Notes: generated by a model from the letters alone, not told the origin. Shown: positions 25,924 through 38,200, counted from the stretch's first letter. The stretch is DNA of 64,000 bases from Polytrichum commune (GCA_950295325.1 OX485805.1:26401501-26465500); one strand, 5' to 3'. A program made the numbers and translations.

Positions 25924-27812
25924 ATGGCTGAAGATCCTGCTACAGTCACACCAGTGCCGTCAGGCAGTGTGGAGCCGACGTTGAGGCTGCCGTCTCCCGA
26001 AGAGATTCGTGCACAAGACATCTTCAACAATTGTGCAGTTCGCACTGTCGTCAGTGGAGTGATGGGTAATTACCATCTTCCGATGATGTATGGCGGATCC
26101 ATCATGTTCATATGATGTTCTTAATGCATTCCACCTCCATTCATTCATTGTTCTCATGATACAGGGGATGATAGGTTACTCAGGAAAAATAATATTTCAG
26201 AATTTTGTTTTTGCGTAAACCCTAATCATCAATGTTTAGAAATACATAAGCATAGCCTATTGTACCTATTGGACAGGATCGTGCACACGATATATTCAAC
26301 AATTGTGCCGTTCACTCTGTCGTCAGTGGAGTGATGGTCAAGCATGTTCCCATGATGGTGGATCGATGATGTTGAGATGATGTTCTTGATGATGTACTCC
26401 TTCAATCATTGTTCTCGTGGCACAGAGGATCAGAGGTTATTAAAAAAAAATTGCATTCCAAAATTTGCACATTTTTGCTTAAACCCTAAGCTTTAATGTT
26501 TAGAAATGTATGAGCATGGCCGATTTTGTACTTATTGTTCGGGATGCAGGTGGCGGTATGGGAGTATTCATGGGGATGTTGTTTGGTGCACTTGAGACAC
26601 CTCTTCACGGAGACACCATGACAGCACGCCAACATTTTGTGCACGCAGCTCGAACCATGGGATCAAAGAGCGTGCAGATGGCTAAAACCTTTGCTGTCAT
26701 GGGTGCAATTTTCTCTGGAACTGAATGTCTAATTGAGAAGGTACTGTTCTATTTTCTGGAACTATATGGTTTCTGATCACCTACTGCCCAAAATGTCGAG
26801 ACTCCCAAAACTGCAAGCTCAAGTTCAAATACTCCTTGCATTCATTATGGGAGGTCATCAAAAAAATTTCATCATTAATATCTCTACCTCCTGATTCTGA
26901 CTGAAATAACTGGGAGCGATGCTCTAATTTTGTATACCATGAATGTCTACCAAACCTGCGTTTTGTGGAGTCTTATTTTTGTGAACACAACTCTCAACTT
27001 ACAGACTTGGGAATGGGACTCTGAACTTACAAAGTTAATGACTCTCAACAAAGTTATTGTAACTCTTAGTCGTAGGGGGTGTTTTTGTGAGGTTCTTCTT
27101 AGTTGAAGGAGAAGAATTTAGAACCTATTCTCAATTTACAATTTCCAGAGTTGTGAATGTGACTCTCAACTTACAAAGTTAATAACTTTGAACAAATTTA
27201 ATATAACACTCTGTTGTAGGGATGTACTTGAGGTTCTTCTTTGATGGAGGAAAGGTCAGTGATTATGTTGGTCTTAATATTGCTCATTCCTCAATATTCC
27301 TGCAGGCAAGGGCTAGACATGATGCTACAAATACTGTAGTGGCTGGGTGTGTAACTGGAGGGAGCATGTCAGCAAGAGGTTTGTTCTCCTTCCTTACCAC
27401 TGAGAATTAATCAACGTCGATCTTAAGGCTCCTTGTGCAAATGATCTGATTTTGAACTATTTGTATTAGGATCTTGGTTTACTATGCTGACACCTTCTTC
27501 CTTTCAGGCTATATGTAGCCTTCCCTCTTTTGATCGTGAGGGGATAATGTGTGCTTTTTAGATCTTAGTAGCGGTCCTACTTATGGATTGGTTCAAGATG
27601 GGTTTTCTTTTATTGACCACTTGATTGTGTTTGTTTTAGCTATCATGTTCTATACCTTTTTTCATGTCTTTTATATCTTCTTTCGAAGCCCGGTTATTTA
27701 TGGCAATTGAACTTGGTGTGGTGCAGCTGGACCACAGGCCGCCTGTCTTGGTTGCGCAGGCTTTGCAGCCTTCTCCGTGGTGATTGAGAAGATTTTTGAC
27801 CGACATGATTAG
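25924..27812 (+). CDS. TIM22: Mitochondrial import inner-membrane translocase subunit TIM22
   Basis: TIM22 forms the channel of the carrier translocase, which inserts multispanning proteins into the mitochondrial inner membrane. Exons are 25,924-26,065, 26,550-26,740, 27,306-27,378 and 27,727-27,812, all GT-AG with matching phases, giving 163 residues, close to the usual plant length. The Tim17/Tim22/Tim23 signatures are intact: EEIRAQDIFNNCAVRTVVSG, GGMGVFMGMLFGALE, DTMTARQHFV, KTFAVMGAIFSGTECLIEK, NTVVAGCVTGGSMSAR and AACLGCAGFAAFSVVIEKIF, covering the glycine-rich membrane segments. The start is the ATG after ttacagcc, with MAEDPATVTPV before the conserved core. Intron 1 contains a second, non-coding-looking copy of the end of exon 1. 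No upstream presequence is expected for this family. Confidence 0.96.
26004..26549 (+). repeat. Tandem duplication of TIM22 exon 1 end and intron 1
   Basis: 26,004-26,276 (last 62 bp of exon 1 plus intron start) is repeated at 26,277-26,549. The second copy keeps caacaattgtgc and gtcgtcagtggagtgatgg, is preceded by an AG acceptor and contains a GT after gtgatg. It lacks one base near its start and the original donor context, so it would not encode the same residues in frame. Confidence 0.85.
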
Positions 27813-27856
27813 TTTGTTCCATTCATTTGTTCACTATAAATCAGAACTACCATGGT

Positions 27857-27908
27857 TTTCCCTGCTTCAAGGGTGGCGTGCAGCCACACCACCCTTGAAG
27901 CAGGGAAA
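27857..27908. repeat. Perfect 20-bp hairpin just after TIM22
   Basis: The arms at 27,857-27,876 and 27,889-27,908 are exact reverse complements (tttccctgcttcaagggtgg on the left) with a 12-nt loop. It starts 45 bp after the TIM22 stop codon, probably in the 3' UTR. It could be an RNA stem, a MITE end or a small-RNA source. Confidence 0.85.
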
Positions 27909-28189
27909 GCTCAGAAAGCAATTTTGACTCATTTTTAGAATATAGAGCCAATTTAACATGTGTAACATTCACAACTTCTGAACTTACAGAGTATTCCGAA
28001 GGTGCAAGGCAGTGGTGAGCAAATATTTTGTTGCATGTACTGGGCCTGACCATTCCTTTATTACTGAAGTAAATGCAGTTTGGGTTAGGTGATCTGTGTG
28101 TATGTTTGAACTTGCTGTATAGATTCGTGAAGCCTCAACCATGAACGTCCAATCTTATATCAACAAGATTTGTGAGAGCGTTTGACCAT

Positions 28190-28800
28190 ACCCTTTGTCT
28201 CTTTGACAGCCACGAATGTGAAGGAAATGAGATTTGGAAAGAATGCACAAATTCAACATTGGGTTTTGAAGGGAATTACGTTCAATAGTTAAGTTTTGGG
28301 GAGATGCGATATTAACATGTAACAATCTCCTTGAAGTTAGAATAACATTTTATTGTAACAATCTCGCATGTAATAAACTCCTCTCACCACATTAAGTGTA
28401 AAAATGTACAATTATGTCCAAAGATTGGAGGATTTTTTTCATCTGTAGTGTCTAATTCTACTGTGAGAGTATTGGACGAATGTGGCATCGCCAGTTTGTT
28501 CCTGCTTTTCCCTGTACTCTTGTAACATTTTGAAAGTTTAAAACGTTCTAATTCATGCCAACTGATGAACAAAGTGTTGAGGCTTGAAACTTCGAGACAA
28601 ACCATATGTGTTTCTCAAGTCTTGTCTCTCAATTTGACTTCTTCCTCGGTTCACCCAAAATCTTTTATATAGATGAATCTTGATGGATATTCACTAAAAA
28701 TTACAAAGAATACAGCAGTTTTCCTGGCTGGACTTACAACATTCTGGAAATTGAGATGGATTTCAAGATTCATCATTGGAATATATTGTTAGATATTGGA
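28190..28800 (-). repeat. Reverse-oriented copy of dispersed repeat block A
   Basis: Read on the minus strand this matches 14,110-14,720, with landmarks ttcccttcaaaac, gtcaaagagacaa, aaatcctccaa and ctagccaggaaa-like segments. It ends about 50 bp before the MULE insertion site. Confidence 0.7.
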
Positions 28801-28853
28801 TAATAAGGGATGTTGATGAGCACAAGTTGGAATCAAGGTATGTAGACCTAAAG

Positions 28854-29370
28854 CCCTAACATTACCAAACCCAAAGGAGGTAAATGCGGTCCACATTTCG
28901 AGGCCTGTCAGAGGCTGCCCTGTACACCACGCCCTCAGCAGCCGGGACCTGCCCCTGCCCGAAACCCACCCCCTGCCAGCCCGGGCCATGCTGTCACGCT
29001 GATGGCGCCAGGCTGTCACCTTTAGGTGCCCACCCACCCCCCGAGGCCACGTCCTCGCCAATGTCTCATCTCATGCATCCAGTCGGCATGTCCATTCTCT
29101 TGTTACAGTGACATCCCATCTGCCTCCATCATGGCATCCCATGGGGACCATGGGCGGCATCCGCCCATCGAGGCGAACCCATCTACCTCGATGGCCGGGT
29201 TTTGAATTATCTATTTAAAGCACCTCCATCCAGCGATGGCTTCTCTTTTTCCTTGTAACCTGCACGCTCCGGATCTCTGCCCCAGTGGAGTGCAGGAGTG
29301 ATGCGGCACTGATGCAGCGAAGATTGCAGCACTGATACTGTGAAGGGATTACGGGCATGATTAGCATGTC
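28854..29370 (+). repeat. Left terminal inverted repeat of the MULE
   Basis: About 517 bp match the reverse complement of 40,819-41,358. The region is unusually GC-rich in its outer 300 bp. It lacks one block of about 30 bp that the right arm has, near 41,170-41,205. Confidence 0.9.
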
Positions 29371-29815
29371 GGATTATTGCCGCACTACAATCTCTTGCAG
29401 GAATTGATGGGAATCAAAGTTTGATTTGCTAAAGTGTGGCTTCGGTTTTCATCTTCCTTTGCAACAATCCATTGAACCTTCCCTCTTCACTTATTGTAAC
29501 CTAATCATCAGCTGCACTACAATCTCCTCCACTTCCTGCTGGGTTTAGAGCAATGATCCACTAAAGTTTGATTTCATGTTTCATATTTCTGGCCACAAGT
29601 CCATTCAACCATCTCTCCTCATTTACTATAACCTAATCATTAGTTGCACCACAATCCCAACCACTTCCTGGTGGGTTTAAAGCAATGATCTGCTAAGGTG
29701 TGATTTCATGTTTCATATTTCTTTGCAGTAGTCCATTCAACCTTCCCTCATCATTGAATGTAACCTAATCATTAGATGCACTACAGTCTCCTCCATTTCC
29801 TGTTGGGTTTACAGC
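29364..29815. repeat. Left subterminal 132-bp tandem repeats, 3-4 copies
   Basis: The landmark gtaacctaatcat recurs at 29,496, 29,628 and 29,760, exactly 132 bp apart. A more diverged unit precedes it (gcactacaatctc at 29,382 and 29,514). The same unit occurs in reverse orientation at the other end of the MULE. Confidence 0.85.
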
Positions 29816-31406
29816 CACCAGGAAAGAGCACCGGATAGACAGTGCGTTCTTTCCACGCACAACGCTCTCACTAACTGCGTTTTTCATACAAATTTGCAGA
29901 TCTGGATTGAGGCATCGCTTTTGTTTCATCTCATGTATTCGTTTATTGCACGTCTCTTCCATAGAGCTATATAGTTATAAAAACGGATTTGACGCCCCTT
30001 TGTCGCTTCTGTGTCAATGTTTTCATCACAGATATAGGGCTTCAATGGGTGACTATGTTACTGGTGCCGCTGTTCAGCCATGTGGTGCATTGCATACCAA
30101 CGTCTAGCTTCTTCTAGATGAACATCTTGCCTCCCAACGGCCACCTTCTATGTCGCGTGCCGTAGAGCCTTCCTACAAGTCCACGTACCAGGAGGTATAC
30201 AAGGCAGACTTTGAGCGGCTCCGCGGTTTACTTCAGACACCCGAACCAGACACTTTCATGTACAAGGATCTCACGTGGGCAATCCACATCCGCGCGAAAG
30301 GGTTTAGGGACGGTCCCAGGACTCATGCTCCAGTTTCCGTAGCGTACATACCATGGGTAAGAGTACATGATTTCGTAAAAGGTGAGGAAGCTCGCATTGA
30401 TGGTCCCTGCAAGTTTGTTTGCCAAGGCTCTCCGTCGAACTAATAGGGAAACTTACGTTCCCCCGATGGAACAACTACTCCACCGTCATGAAGTGTGTTT
30501 GTAACATGTAATTTGAATTCCATTGTGCATGTTCTCATGTTACTGATTTAAATCTTATATGTTCCCATGTGTATGTGACTTGCACTCCCAACACATATTG
30601 TTGATTCCATCGCCGACTACCAGGTATCATTGTCAATATGGCCCAAATGACAATGCCTCGCATATACCAGTGGTTACGAAGGACATGTACCAGAAGAAAC
30701 GAAAGCTCGACGTGAAGGGCAAATATGTTCCAAACGGAAAATGTCACACAGGACCACGCACATCAACGAGGATGCGTGGATCAGGGCAACGAAGGGGTTG
30801 CCAGTGTGGATTTGTCGTGAAACAATTCTACCTGGAGCCCTCAGTTGCAGAAATAACATATTATCAGATGAAGCATGTGAACCTGAATGGGATATTCTGC
30901 CATGGGTCCACAAAGATTGGCCATAAGAGTAGATTCTCCAGCCATCTCTCCGTGCATGTCCGGGAATTCATCATGTGTCATTTGCGGCTGGATTTGTCTA
31001 TCCCCCAAATAATGGGAAAACACAAAAAACGCTTCATGGAAGCGTGCGAGCGAGGGGAGGAGCTCACACGAGACCTCTTCATTTCTGAGCAAGACATCCG
31101 CAATGTCATTGGCTGCCTTGCAATAGAAACATACAAACGCGACAACAACGACGCAAAATTTGTACGCATGTAGGTGCAAGAACATTCTTCTCTCGTGTTC
31201 TACTACATAGAGTCAGGTGTACATGTTCGGGGGACTATTACACGTGATAATATTCCATTCACAATTGGCATCCAGACATCTTGGCAAGAAAAGATGATGC
31301 TAAAGCACGGGCACAAAAAAACCGTTTCCATTGACGCCACATTTGCAACTAACGATAACAAGGTTTGTTGTTACCATACATTCACTGTGAGCATGTTACA
31401 CACCAC

Positions 31407-32402
31407 TGTCGCAACCCTTGCTAGCCCCCCCTTGACTATCTTGCCAATTTTCAATTCTAGCAAAGGTTACGAGTCGCTAACCCTTCGCATACCGCCATGC
31501 TAATGGTTAGCTCCTCTAACCCCGGACCATTAGTTCATAGGAGGGGAACCAACCCTCCTACTTTGATTTCGGGACTCACCCCTTTAATCGGTAACCAACC
31601 CCTTTTATCGGTAACCAATCCTTAGATGTGGACTTCCATCCATGGAAGTCCAATCTTATGTTGATCATCGCGTTGCCGGAGCAACACTACAACAACCCGA
31701 ACCATACTAGGCAACTATGGCCTCACAATGGGCCAAAGCCCATGGAGGCCGTGCCGTTCGGCCTCGGGTGGGTGAGGCCACACCACCTCACCCATATAAG
31801 CCTCTAGGACTCTACACGGGGCCCCTACCCCACCATCAAGAAACCTCTTGTCTCTCTACCAAGAGTTGGGGCCAAGTGTACACTTTCCCTTAGCCGCTGG
31901 GCCTAGAAGCCCCTAGCAGCTTCAGACCATCATAACTTCCTTGTATGATGTCTGATCATAACAACCAACCACTCCATCTTCATCTACGCTTCACGTAGAT
32001 GCCGATGGACTCCTCACTTGCCCCATTCGGGCAAGTATTGAGGAAGTTATGCCTGTTTGAACCTTTGCAGTCCCGGGAATCACTCCCAGGCACTGCTGTA
32101 CAAGGGCGCTGTCCCGGGACAGCGCCCCACTCAAATGGCCATAACTCCTAGCTCACACCTCCGATTGAGGTGATCTTGAGCATTCTAGAATCACCACGCC
32201 ATGAGCTACCCATAGCTCATGGCCTTACCCTCATGCCTCCTAGTCTCCGTGGGTGGGAGGCGTTCCCAACGCCCGGGGCCCTCACCCACACTAGGATCAC
32301 TTGGGCCCTCTCACCAACGGCGCCACAAGTCCCGGGTGTCACTCCGGGGTCCCCCTTGTGCCCATGGTGTTTCGGGCACTCCTCATGGAGAGGTGCGCGA
32401 CA
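31407..32402. mobile_element. Solo LTR of a retrotransposon inside the transposase intron
   Basis: This 996-bp insertion begins TGTCGC and ends GCGACA, a perfect 6-bp inverted terminal repeat of the TG...CA type. It is flanked by the 5-bp direct repeat accac at 31,402-31,406 and 32,403-32,407. Without it the intron would be about 136 bp. There are no gag, pol or second LTR, so it is a product of LTR-LTR recombination. The segments cataactcctagctcac and cctccgattgaggtgat resemble Gypsy LTRs I know from plants; that class is inference. The GC-rich interior includes a 24-bp perfect palindrome. Confidence 0.93.
32104..32127. repeat. 24-bp perfect palindrome in the solo LTR
   Basis: The sequence is self-complementary around the central cccggg, flanked by gggcgctgt and acagcgccc. 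It may be a regulatory or RNA-structure element of the LTR. Confidence 0.85.
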
Positions 32403-34137
32403 ACCACGTTCACGCTAAGTGGTTTGCTGTAACACTATTGGTTTTTTTCCCCTCAAGTATATCCCAAATCGTAACATGTTCTTTTCTTTCCCCTTGCAGT
32501 TTCCATTGTACATCTTCATGGTGTTTGATGACTGGCTGAATGGAGTGCCCGTGGCGTACATTGTTACATCTAGTTCTAAGCAGCATGATCTTGAGCCATG
32601 GATGAAGGCACTCGCAAAAAAGTTGGCATCCCTGCAACCTGACTGGGCGCCGAATTCATTCATTACAGATTGTGCGCAGGCTGAGATTGGAGGGTTGCAA
32701 TCCGTGTGGCCTGGAGTTAAAGTGTTCTTGTGCCTCTAGCATGTTCGTCGTGCATGGTTGAAGCAAGCGGTAGCGAAAATTAAAGACCATGCTATACGGG
32801 CTGTTGTGCTCAAAGGACTGGGTCGAATTATGTACGACACAAAGTGTCCCCGAGGAGATGGAATGGGGCCTTGGGCCATTCGGCAATTGAATGCTCTTAG
32901 AGAAAGTTTCCCCATTGTGAGCAATTTTTGGGCTTACTTTGACAAACAATGGGCAGACAATACTCATATGTGGGTTGTTGGCCATCGTAACCTGCCATAT
33001 GCAGGGCAGGACACAAATGCTGCAATTGAGAGCTACCACTCAAACCTTAAAGCCACCTTGCGTGCATCAAAAGGCAGAGCGCATGGACGTCGCTTGGATT
33101 GGGTCATATACGAGTTGACAGGAGAAATTCTCTCCCATTATTGGTACCAGATAATGAGGAAACAACACAGGTTCGTCCCAAACTTGAAACAAGAGCAATT
33201 TGTTATCAACGCTGTGCTCAAAGCTAGGGAAATCCCTGACAGTTGTGTCACCCTCCCCATTGCAAACGACGGTCCAGCATTGGTAACGTCCATGAATAAC
33301 GCAACGAAGTTGTATTCTGTGTACAGCCCGGACTGTGAATGGGGTTGTTGTGATTGCATATGGGCACTTAAGGGCAACATATGCAAACATCAGATAAAGG
33401 TTCTCATGATACTCTATCCCGAACTTGTTGAAGGAACTATTACACGTTATTGTGGGTCCCTTGCAGACACATATGAGGGTGGTCGTACGAACATGTTGGA
33501 TCCTGTCGTACATTTCCCAGAGGATTGTGATAATACTGGGCCATCTTATACTGCCGCGACGGGTCTGCATGGTGCTACTGCCGCTCGCATCACCGCCAGT
33601 GTTACGGACATGGAAACCACTGTTCGTAACCTTGCAACCGAACTCATGGTGGCTGCCAGAGGCGATACTTTCTTGCTAGAACACCTGCTAGCTGACTTCC
33701 ATATTGTCCGGGAGAAACAACAAACCCTGTTGGCTCAAATGAAACATGGTTTGGTGGAGCCATCGCAAGTGGAATTACATTTCAACTCGAACGACGACGG
33801 TAGTAACATGTCACTGAAGCGGAGGAAGGACTTCCTGGAGCGTCAAAGATAGACATATAATGTTGTTGAACATATATTTTAAATAGACATGCACATGTTA
33901 CTGTGGAAGACGCATGTTACAGACCTTGGCACATGTGTCAGCCATTCCCACATGCGGATGGAAGTTCCAACATTGCCCATATAAAGGCCGTGACGCTTTC
34001 ATCTTCTACACTTCTACACTTCCACCACCCTCTCTTCTTTCACTCTCCCATTTTAGGGACCATAGAAACGTGCAATTCAAGCCACTAGCAGATGGCCTGC
34101 CGTATGTCATTTTGCCTACTACGTCATTCCAAACACC

Positions 34138-34491
34138 ATGCCTCCCTTTCACGTAGCACGCATTAGTGCAGCTGTTTGGAAATGGTTATGCAGATGCCCT
34201 GATGTCATTGGACCAGTTCATGACACGTCTAGCGATGAGGAGTTCTACACGCCGCCAACAACTCCTCTGCGCCTTGCCGACGAGCAGTCCGATGTTCCCA
34301 ACTTCATGCCCCACAAACTTCCTGTGCAGGGGCCACTATCACCAGCGCAAAGTGCCCGGCTGAGGCGAAGACATGCACAGGCTGTCCGGCAGCTCACAAC
34401 CCCACATCTTGCCGTTGCGCCTTCCCCACACGGCCCGTTGTTGGCATACCAACGACCAATTAAGGTGTATAGGCCAAGTTGGGCTCTTTAG
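34138..34491 (+). CDS. Small open frame in the MULE, 117 codons, unknown
   Basis: Begins MPPFHVARISAAVWKWL and continues with a Thr/Pro-rich acidic stretch (SSDEEFYTPPTTPLRL) and an Arg/Ala-rich segment (SARLRRRHAQAV). No family is recognised. It lies about 285 bp after the transposase stop in the same direction, so it could be a separate small gene, a downstream exon or chance. It is richer in GC than the flanks. Confidence 0.3.
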   Translation: MPPFHVARISAAVWKWLCRCPDVIGPVHDTSSDEEFYTPPTTPLRLADEQSDVPNFMPHKLPVQGPLSPAQSARLRRRHAQAVRQLTTPHLAVAPSPHGPLLAYQRPIKVYRPSWAL

Positions 34492-34560
34492 TTTGATTTT
34501 CAAGGACTATCTCATGTTACATTGTGAACAATGTTTTCAAATGAATGATACATTTTCCCA

Positions 34561-34850
34561 GTTTGTGGGTATTGATTTAAGTGTTCCATCTGTAACGAGT
34601 GTTTGTGGGTATTGCTGTAAGTAATATAATCTGTAACGAATGTTTGTGGGTATTGATTTAAGCGCCCCATCTGTAACGATTGTTTGTGGGTATTGAATTA
34701 AGTAATATAATCTATAACGATTGTTTGTGGGTATTGATTTAATTGTTCCATCTGTAACGATTGTTTGTAGGTATTGATTTAATTGTTCCATATGTAATGA
34801 GTGTTTGTGGGTATTGATTTAAGTGTTCCATCTGTAACGAATGTTTGTCT
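34561..34850. repeat. Eight tandem repeats of 40-41 bp
   Basis: The landmark gtttgtgggt starts at 34,561, 34,601, 34,642, 34,682, 34,723, 34,763, 34,803 and 34,843 (slightly diverged). Units read gtttgtgggtattgattta followed by gtgttccatctgtaacga or a variant. The array lies between the 3' ends of the two convergent MULE genes. Confidence 0.93.
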
Positions 34851-35242
34851 TCAACCCCCTGCATTGCACCCAATCACCAACAGTCATCCACACAGCTTGA
34901 CCTTAAATTCCCTTTGCATTAATAGCTACGCCAGAAGCATATGTACTTATTCTCAAACTGGGAAAACAGAATTGGGTCATGTTACAAATGTTGCAATTGT
35001 TACACAGTACAAAGTTCATCACTCATAAAGTACAAAGTATCAATCATAACAACAAACCCACCGATTCTAACACCTACTATTTCCCGTCCTTCCATTGAAA
35101 GCCCATCCAATCACTATTTACCTGCAAGTCCATGAATGCACTATCAAATTTTTAAACTTGTAACATGTACCTTACTTCTAACCTAGGATACAATGCATGT
35201 AACGGGTCTTCAATCTGCCCTGGACGTCTATTAGGAGAGGAT

Positions 35243-38200
35243 CTATTGAGTAGCATCCATGACAGTCTCATGTGCAATCTGGGATACTTCAACAAATGTA
35301 TCGACGGCCACAAGCACGGGCGGATCGTCAACCTGAGATGACGCGGCCGCTTCAAGTTCCTGTCCCAAATTTCGTGTTGCAGCAAGTGAGGGCGTGGGAG
35401 TAAGTGACACTGAATCTTGCCAGTCCAAATCCAATTGACTGGGCAATTCCTCCAAAGACTTCTCTTGAGTCATAGGTATCTCCCATGCGGGTCCAACATG
35501 CACGTCTGCATGTGTGGAGGCAGCGTCCTCTGCATTATATTGGGAGTTTGGTTCCACCCGGGGCTGCACAACCTCTGCCGATTCTGGTATGCTAACACCG
35601 CATACATTGTCGGCCTTGCTGGCATTCGTAACATGCACCTCACATTCTTGAATATCCACTTCGTGTTGGGTGGCTTGTGGAGGATGTACTTCTGATTGTT
35701 GGCAACGTTCTCTACTGATATTTTCTGCAACAGCTCTGAGCTCGTACAAGTACTCAGTGGGTTCCGGCGGTGGGACCATAACATCTGCCAGCCAGTACAC
35801 ACATTGGCATTGTTACGTTTGTAACTTCTGAAATATATGTTGAAAACAGTACATCATGTCACAAATGAAAGTCCACAAATTTACCTGGGTTAGCAAGGAC
35901 ATATCCAATGTCCATGTCCTCTCGGTATTGTAACCATCTGTCGTAACATGCAAGGGAGCGTGAAGACGCACTGGGAGGATCCCGAATGACCCAGGCACTA
36001 ATCCACATCTGTGCGTCATGGAAGGCCATGTCTTGCACTGCTCTAAACTGAGTTGAATTGCACCATTTCCGCAACTCTGCCCACCAGTGAGGGCTGAGAT
36101 TTTGTAACTCCCTCCAAACAGCCTCCACATCTGCAACCCACTGGTGTAGCGAATCCACCGGCCTGGCTCCTGTAAACAACACGGAACCCTCTTCTTTCAA
36201 GTACGACGTTGCTAGCTGCCAAGCATGCGGGCCATCTCCATCGACTTCTTTTGCGACCCCCAACCATTTCATGATGTTGGCTCCAGTGAGGCCATTCTGC
36301 GGGTGTAATAGCACAGGGGGCAATAGGCTATAATACTTAAGAAAACATCGAAAGAGAAGAACAAACCAAGGCACCGGGTACACCCTCTTTACCTGAGATT
36401 GTTGCAATAAGACTTCACGCACATTCCAACCCTCAACAGCTGTATGAGACAAGGGGTAAGGGGGTATGAAGTTGGCGCAAAGAGGATTGGCCAGAAAAGA
36501 GGCATAGAAAGGGTGCCACCCCCAAGTAGCTCGCAGCAAACGCGGGTAATGCTCGTCATCCCATTGTTTCAAGACCTTGGCAATGGCTTCGCTGACCTTT
36601 TTTTGGCGGTCGTCCTCCCATTGCTTTCGTTCTTTGACCACCTTCCGCATGACGAAGATGTGTTGCACGTAAGTGATTAGAGATGCCGTCTCCACGTCCA
36701 TAGCGGTGGCATCCTCAATGTTGTTGACGACCCCCACCACAGCCTACGTGATTAGAGGTGTTATTTCTGGTTTGGCCTGCATCAACAAGTACAGAACATG
36801 TTACGAGCAAGTTAACATTCCTAAACACATGTTACGACTTCATTACCATCTGTCAACACATATTACAACCGCGAATCATAGAGACAACAAGAACGGCAAC
36901 ATGAGTGTGGTCACAAATGAAGAGGAAATGTTACACTGTTACAAGAGGAAATGCATAATATCATAAACTACAAAGAGGGCATAAAAACATATAGGTGTTA
37001 CCTGGTGTGAAGGAGAATAAAATCTGCCGTATGCGGCAAACAGTCTATCCATAAATGTTGGGTGGTTTTTCCATTCATGAACCTGAGCCTCAAAGTCTTC
37101 ATATTTTTCGTTCTCCAAATTAAAGGCTAGAAGACCACATGCCATCAAATGGAATAAGCCTGGGGGTTGTATTGGCGGCCTCAAAGGTGGTTTGGAGATG
37201 TCCATCTTGACAGTCCCGCGCGCTGCAGTTGCGGCTTTCAGGTAGAAAGCATGGCGTTCCTTTCGAAGCCCCAATGCTAAGTCATGCTCCTCTCTTGGAG
37301 TCTCCATATGAGTGGCAGGTGTAACAGGTGGCAGAGGCGCGTCTGGCGGTACATGCACAGCAGGAGAGGGCGGCACCTGCTTAGTAGGAGGGGGAGGCAG
37401 CAAAATGGCAACCCTCTCTGGTGAGGGGCTACGAGTTTGGAGAGGTGTGACTTGAATGGGGTGGGGAGGAGGTAGTCTCTGGCCAGCCGCGGAAGGATGC
37501 GCAGGTCGCGGAGGGTTCGGTGGCCGCTCATCTCCACCAGCCGCATGTCGCGAATGCAGGGGACTCTGTTTTCGGTGTTGAGTTCTGAACTGTCGGCTGG
37601 AATGGAAGACGCGGTGGCCACCCTCCATTTCTGCATGGCTCCGTTTCTTCGGCCGGACAGGGGGCGCCTTGTCCTCATCACTTTCATCATCGGGAAGCTC
37701 AACAAAAGTTGGTGGCTGAGGTGGGGCAGAATCATGCCTGGGAGGGAGTGGCGGTTTGCATTTGGGTTGCGGCCGGAAATCTCTGGGTGGGGGAGGGTAG
37801 GTTGTCAATCTCTCCAGCGTCGCCTCCATGAACGAACGCACCTGAACCCTGGCTCCGGGGGGAGGGATAGTGACATCCCTGAGCTCAGGGTTTAAATCCA
37901 GCCATACCTCATCGTCGTGGAGGTTGTCCCACAATTCCCCATCACCACGCTGAAGAGCAAGTTTGAAATCCTTACCTTGTTTTGCCGTCTTCAGATTGGG
38001 ATACACAGGCAGTTCCCACTTTGCTCCACACGAGTTGACTGGTCCACACGGGCAGCCTCCAACTCGGTGGTCTGTGAGCTGTAGTTTGCTAGGAAATGAT
38101 CCTCTGCAATAGACGCACATCCAATCGTCCCTGGCCTTGTCCCCATTCCGAGTGCGGTTGCGAGTACACTCCAACTTCAACTCAATGTAGACATGCCGCC

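Larger units (their letters stand above)
30150..33852 (+). pseudogene. MURA-type MULE transposase, two in-frame stops
   Basis: Coding pieces are about 30,150-30,430, about 30,624-31,362 and 32,500-33,852. The second junction is clear (acaag/GT at 31,363, tgcag/ at 32,500) and joins TNDNK to FPLYIFMVFDDW in phase. DDE-type catalytic motifs are present: IDATF, ITDCAQAE and NAAIESYHSNLK, followed by a SWIM zinc finger (CDCIWALKGNICKH). Two TAG codons interrupt the frame at 31,171 and 32,737; the second falls where related transposases have Trp in a CLWH-type motif. A solo LTR splits the intron. The start at 30,150 and the first splice sites are uncertain. In the plant nucleus this enzyme would bind the TIRs and cut and paste the element; here it is presumably inactive. 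Confidence 0.93.

Noticed and set aside
28789-29061. Frames beginning MARTWPRGVGG at both MULE ends
   Set aside because: They are mirror images inside the GC-rich terminal inverted repeats, open only because of base composition.
32170-32539. Open frames inside the solo LTR
   Set aside because: They have GC-rich non-coding composition and cross the LTR boundary and the transposase exon.
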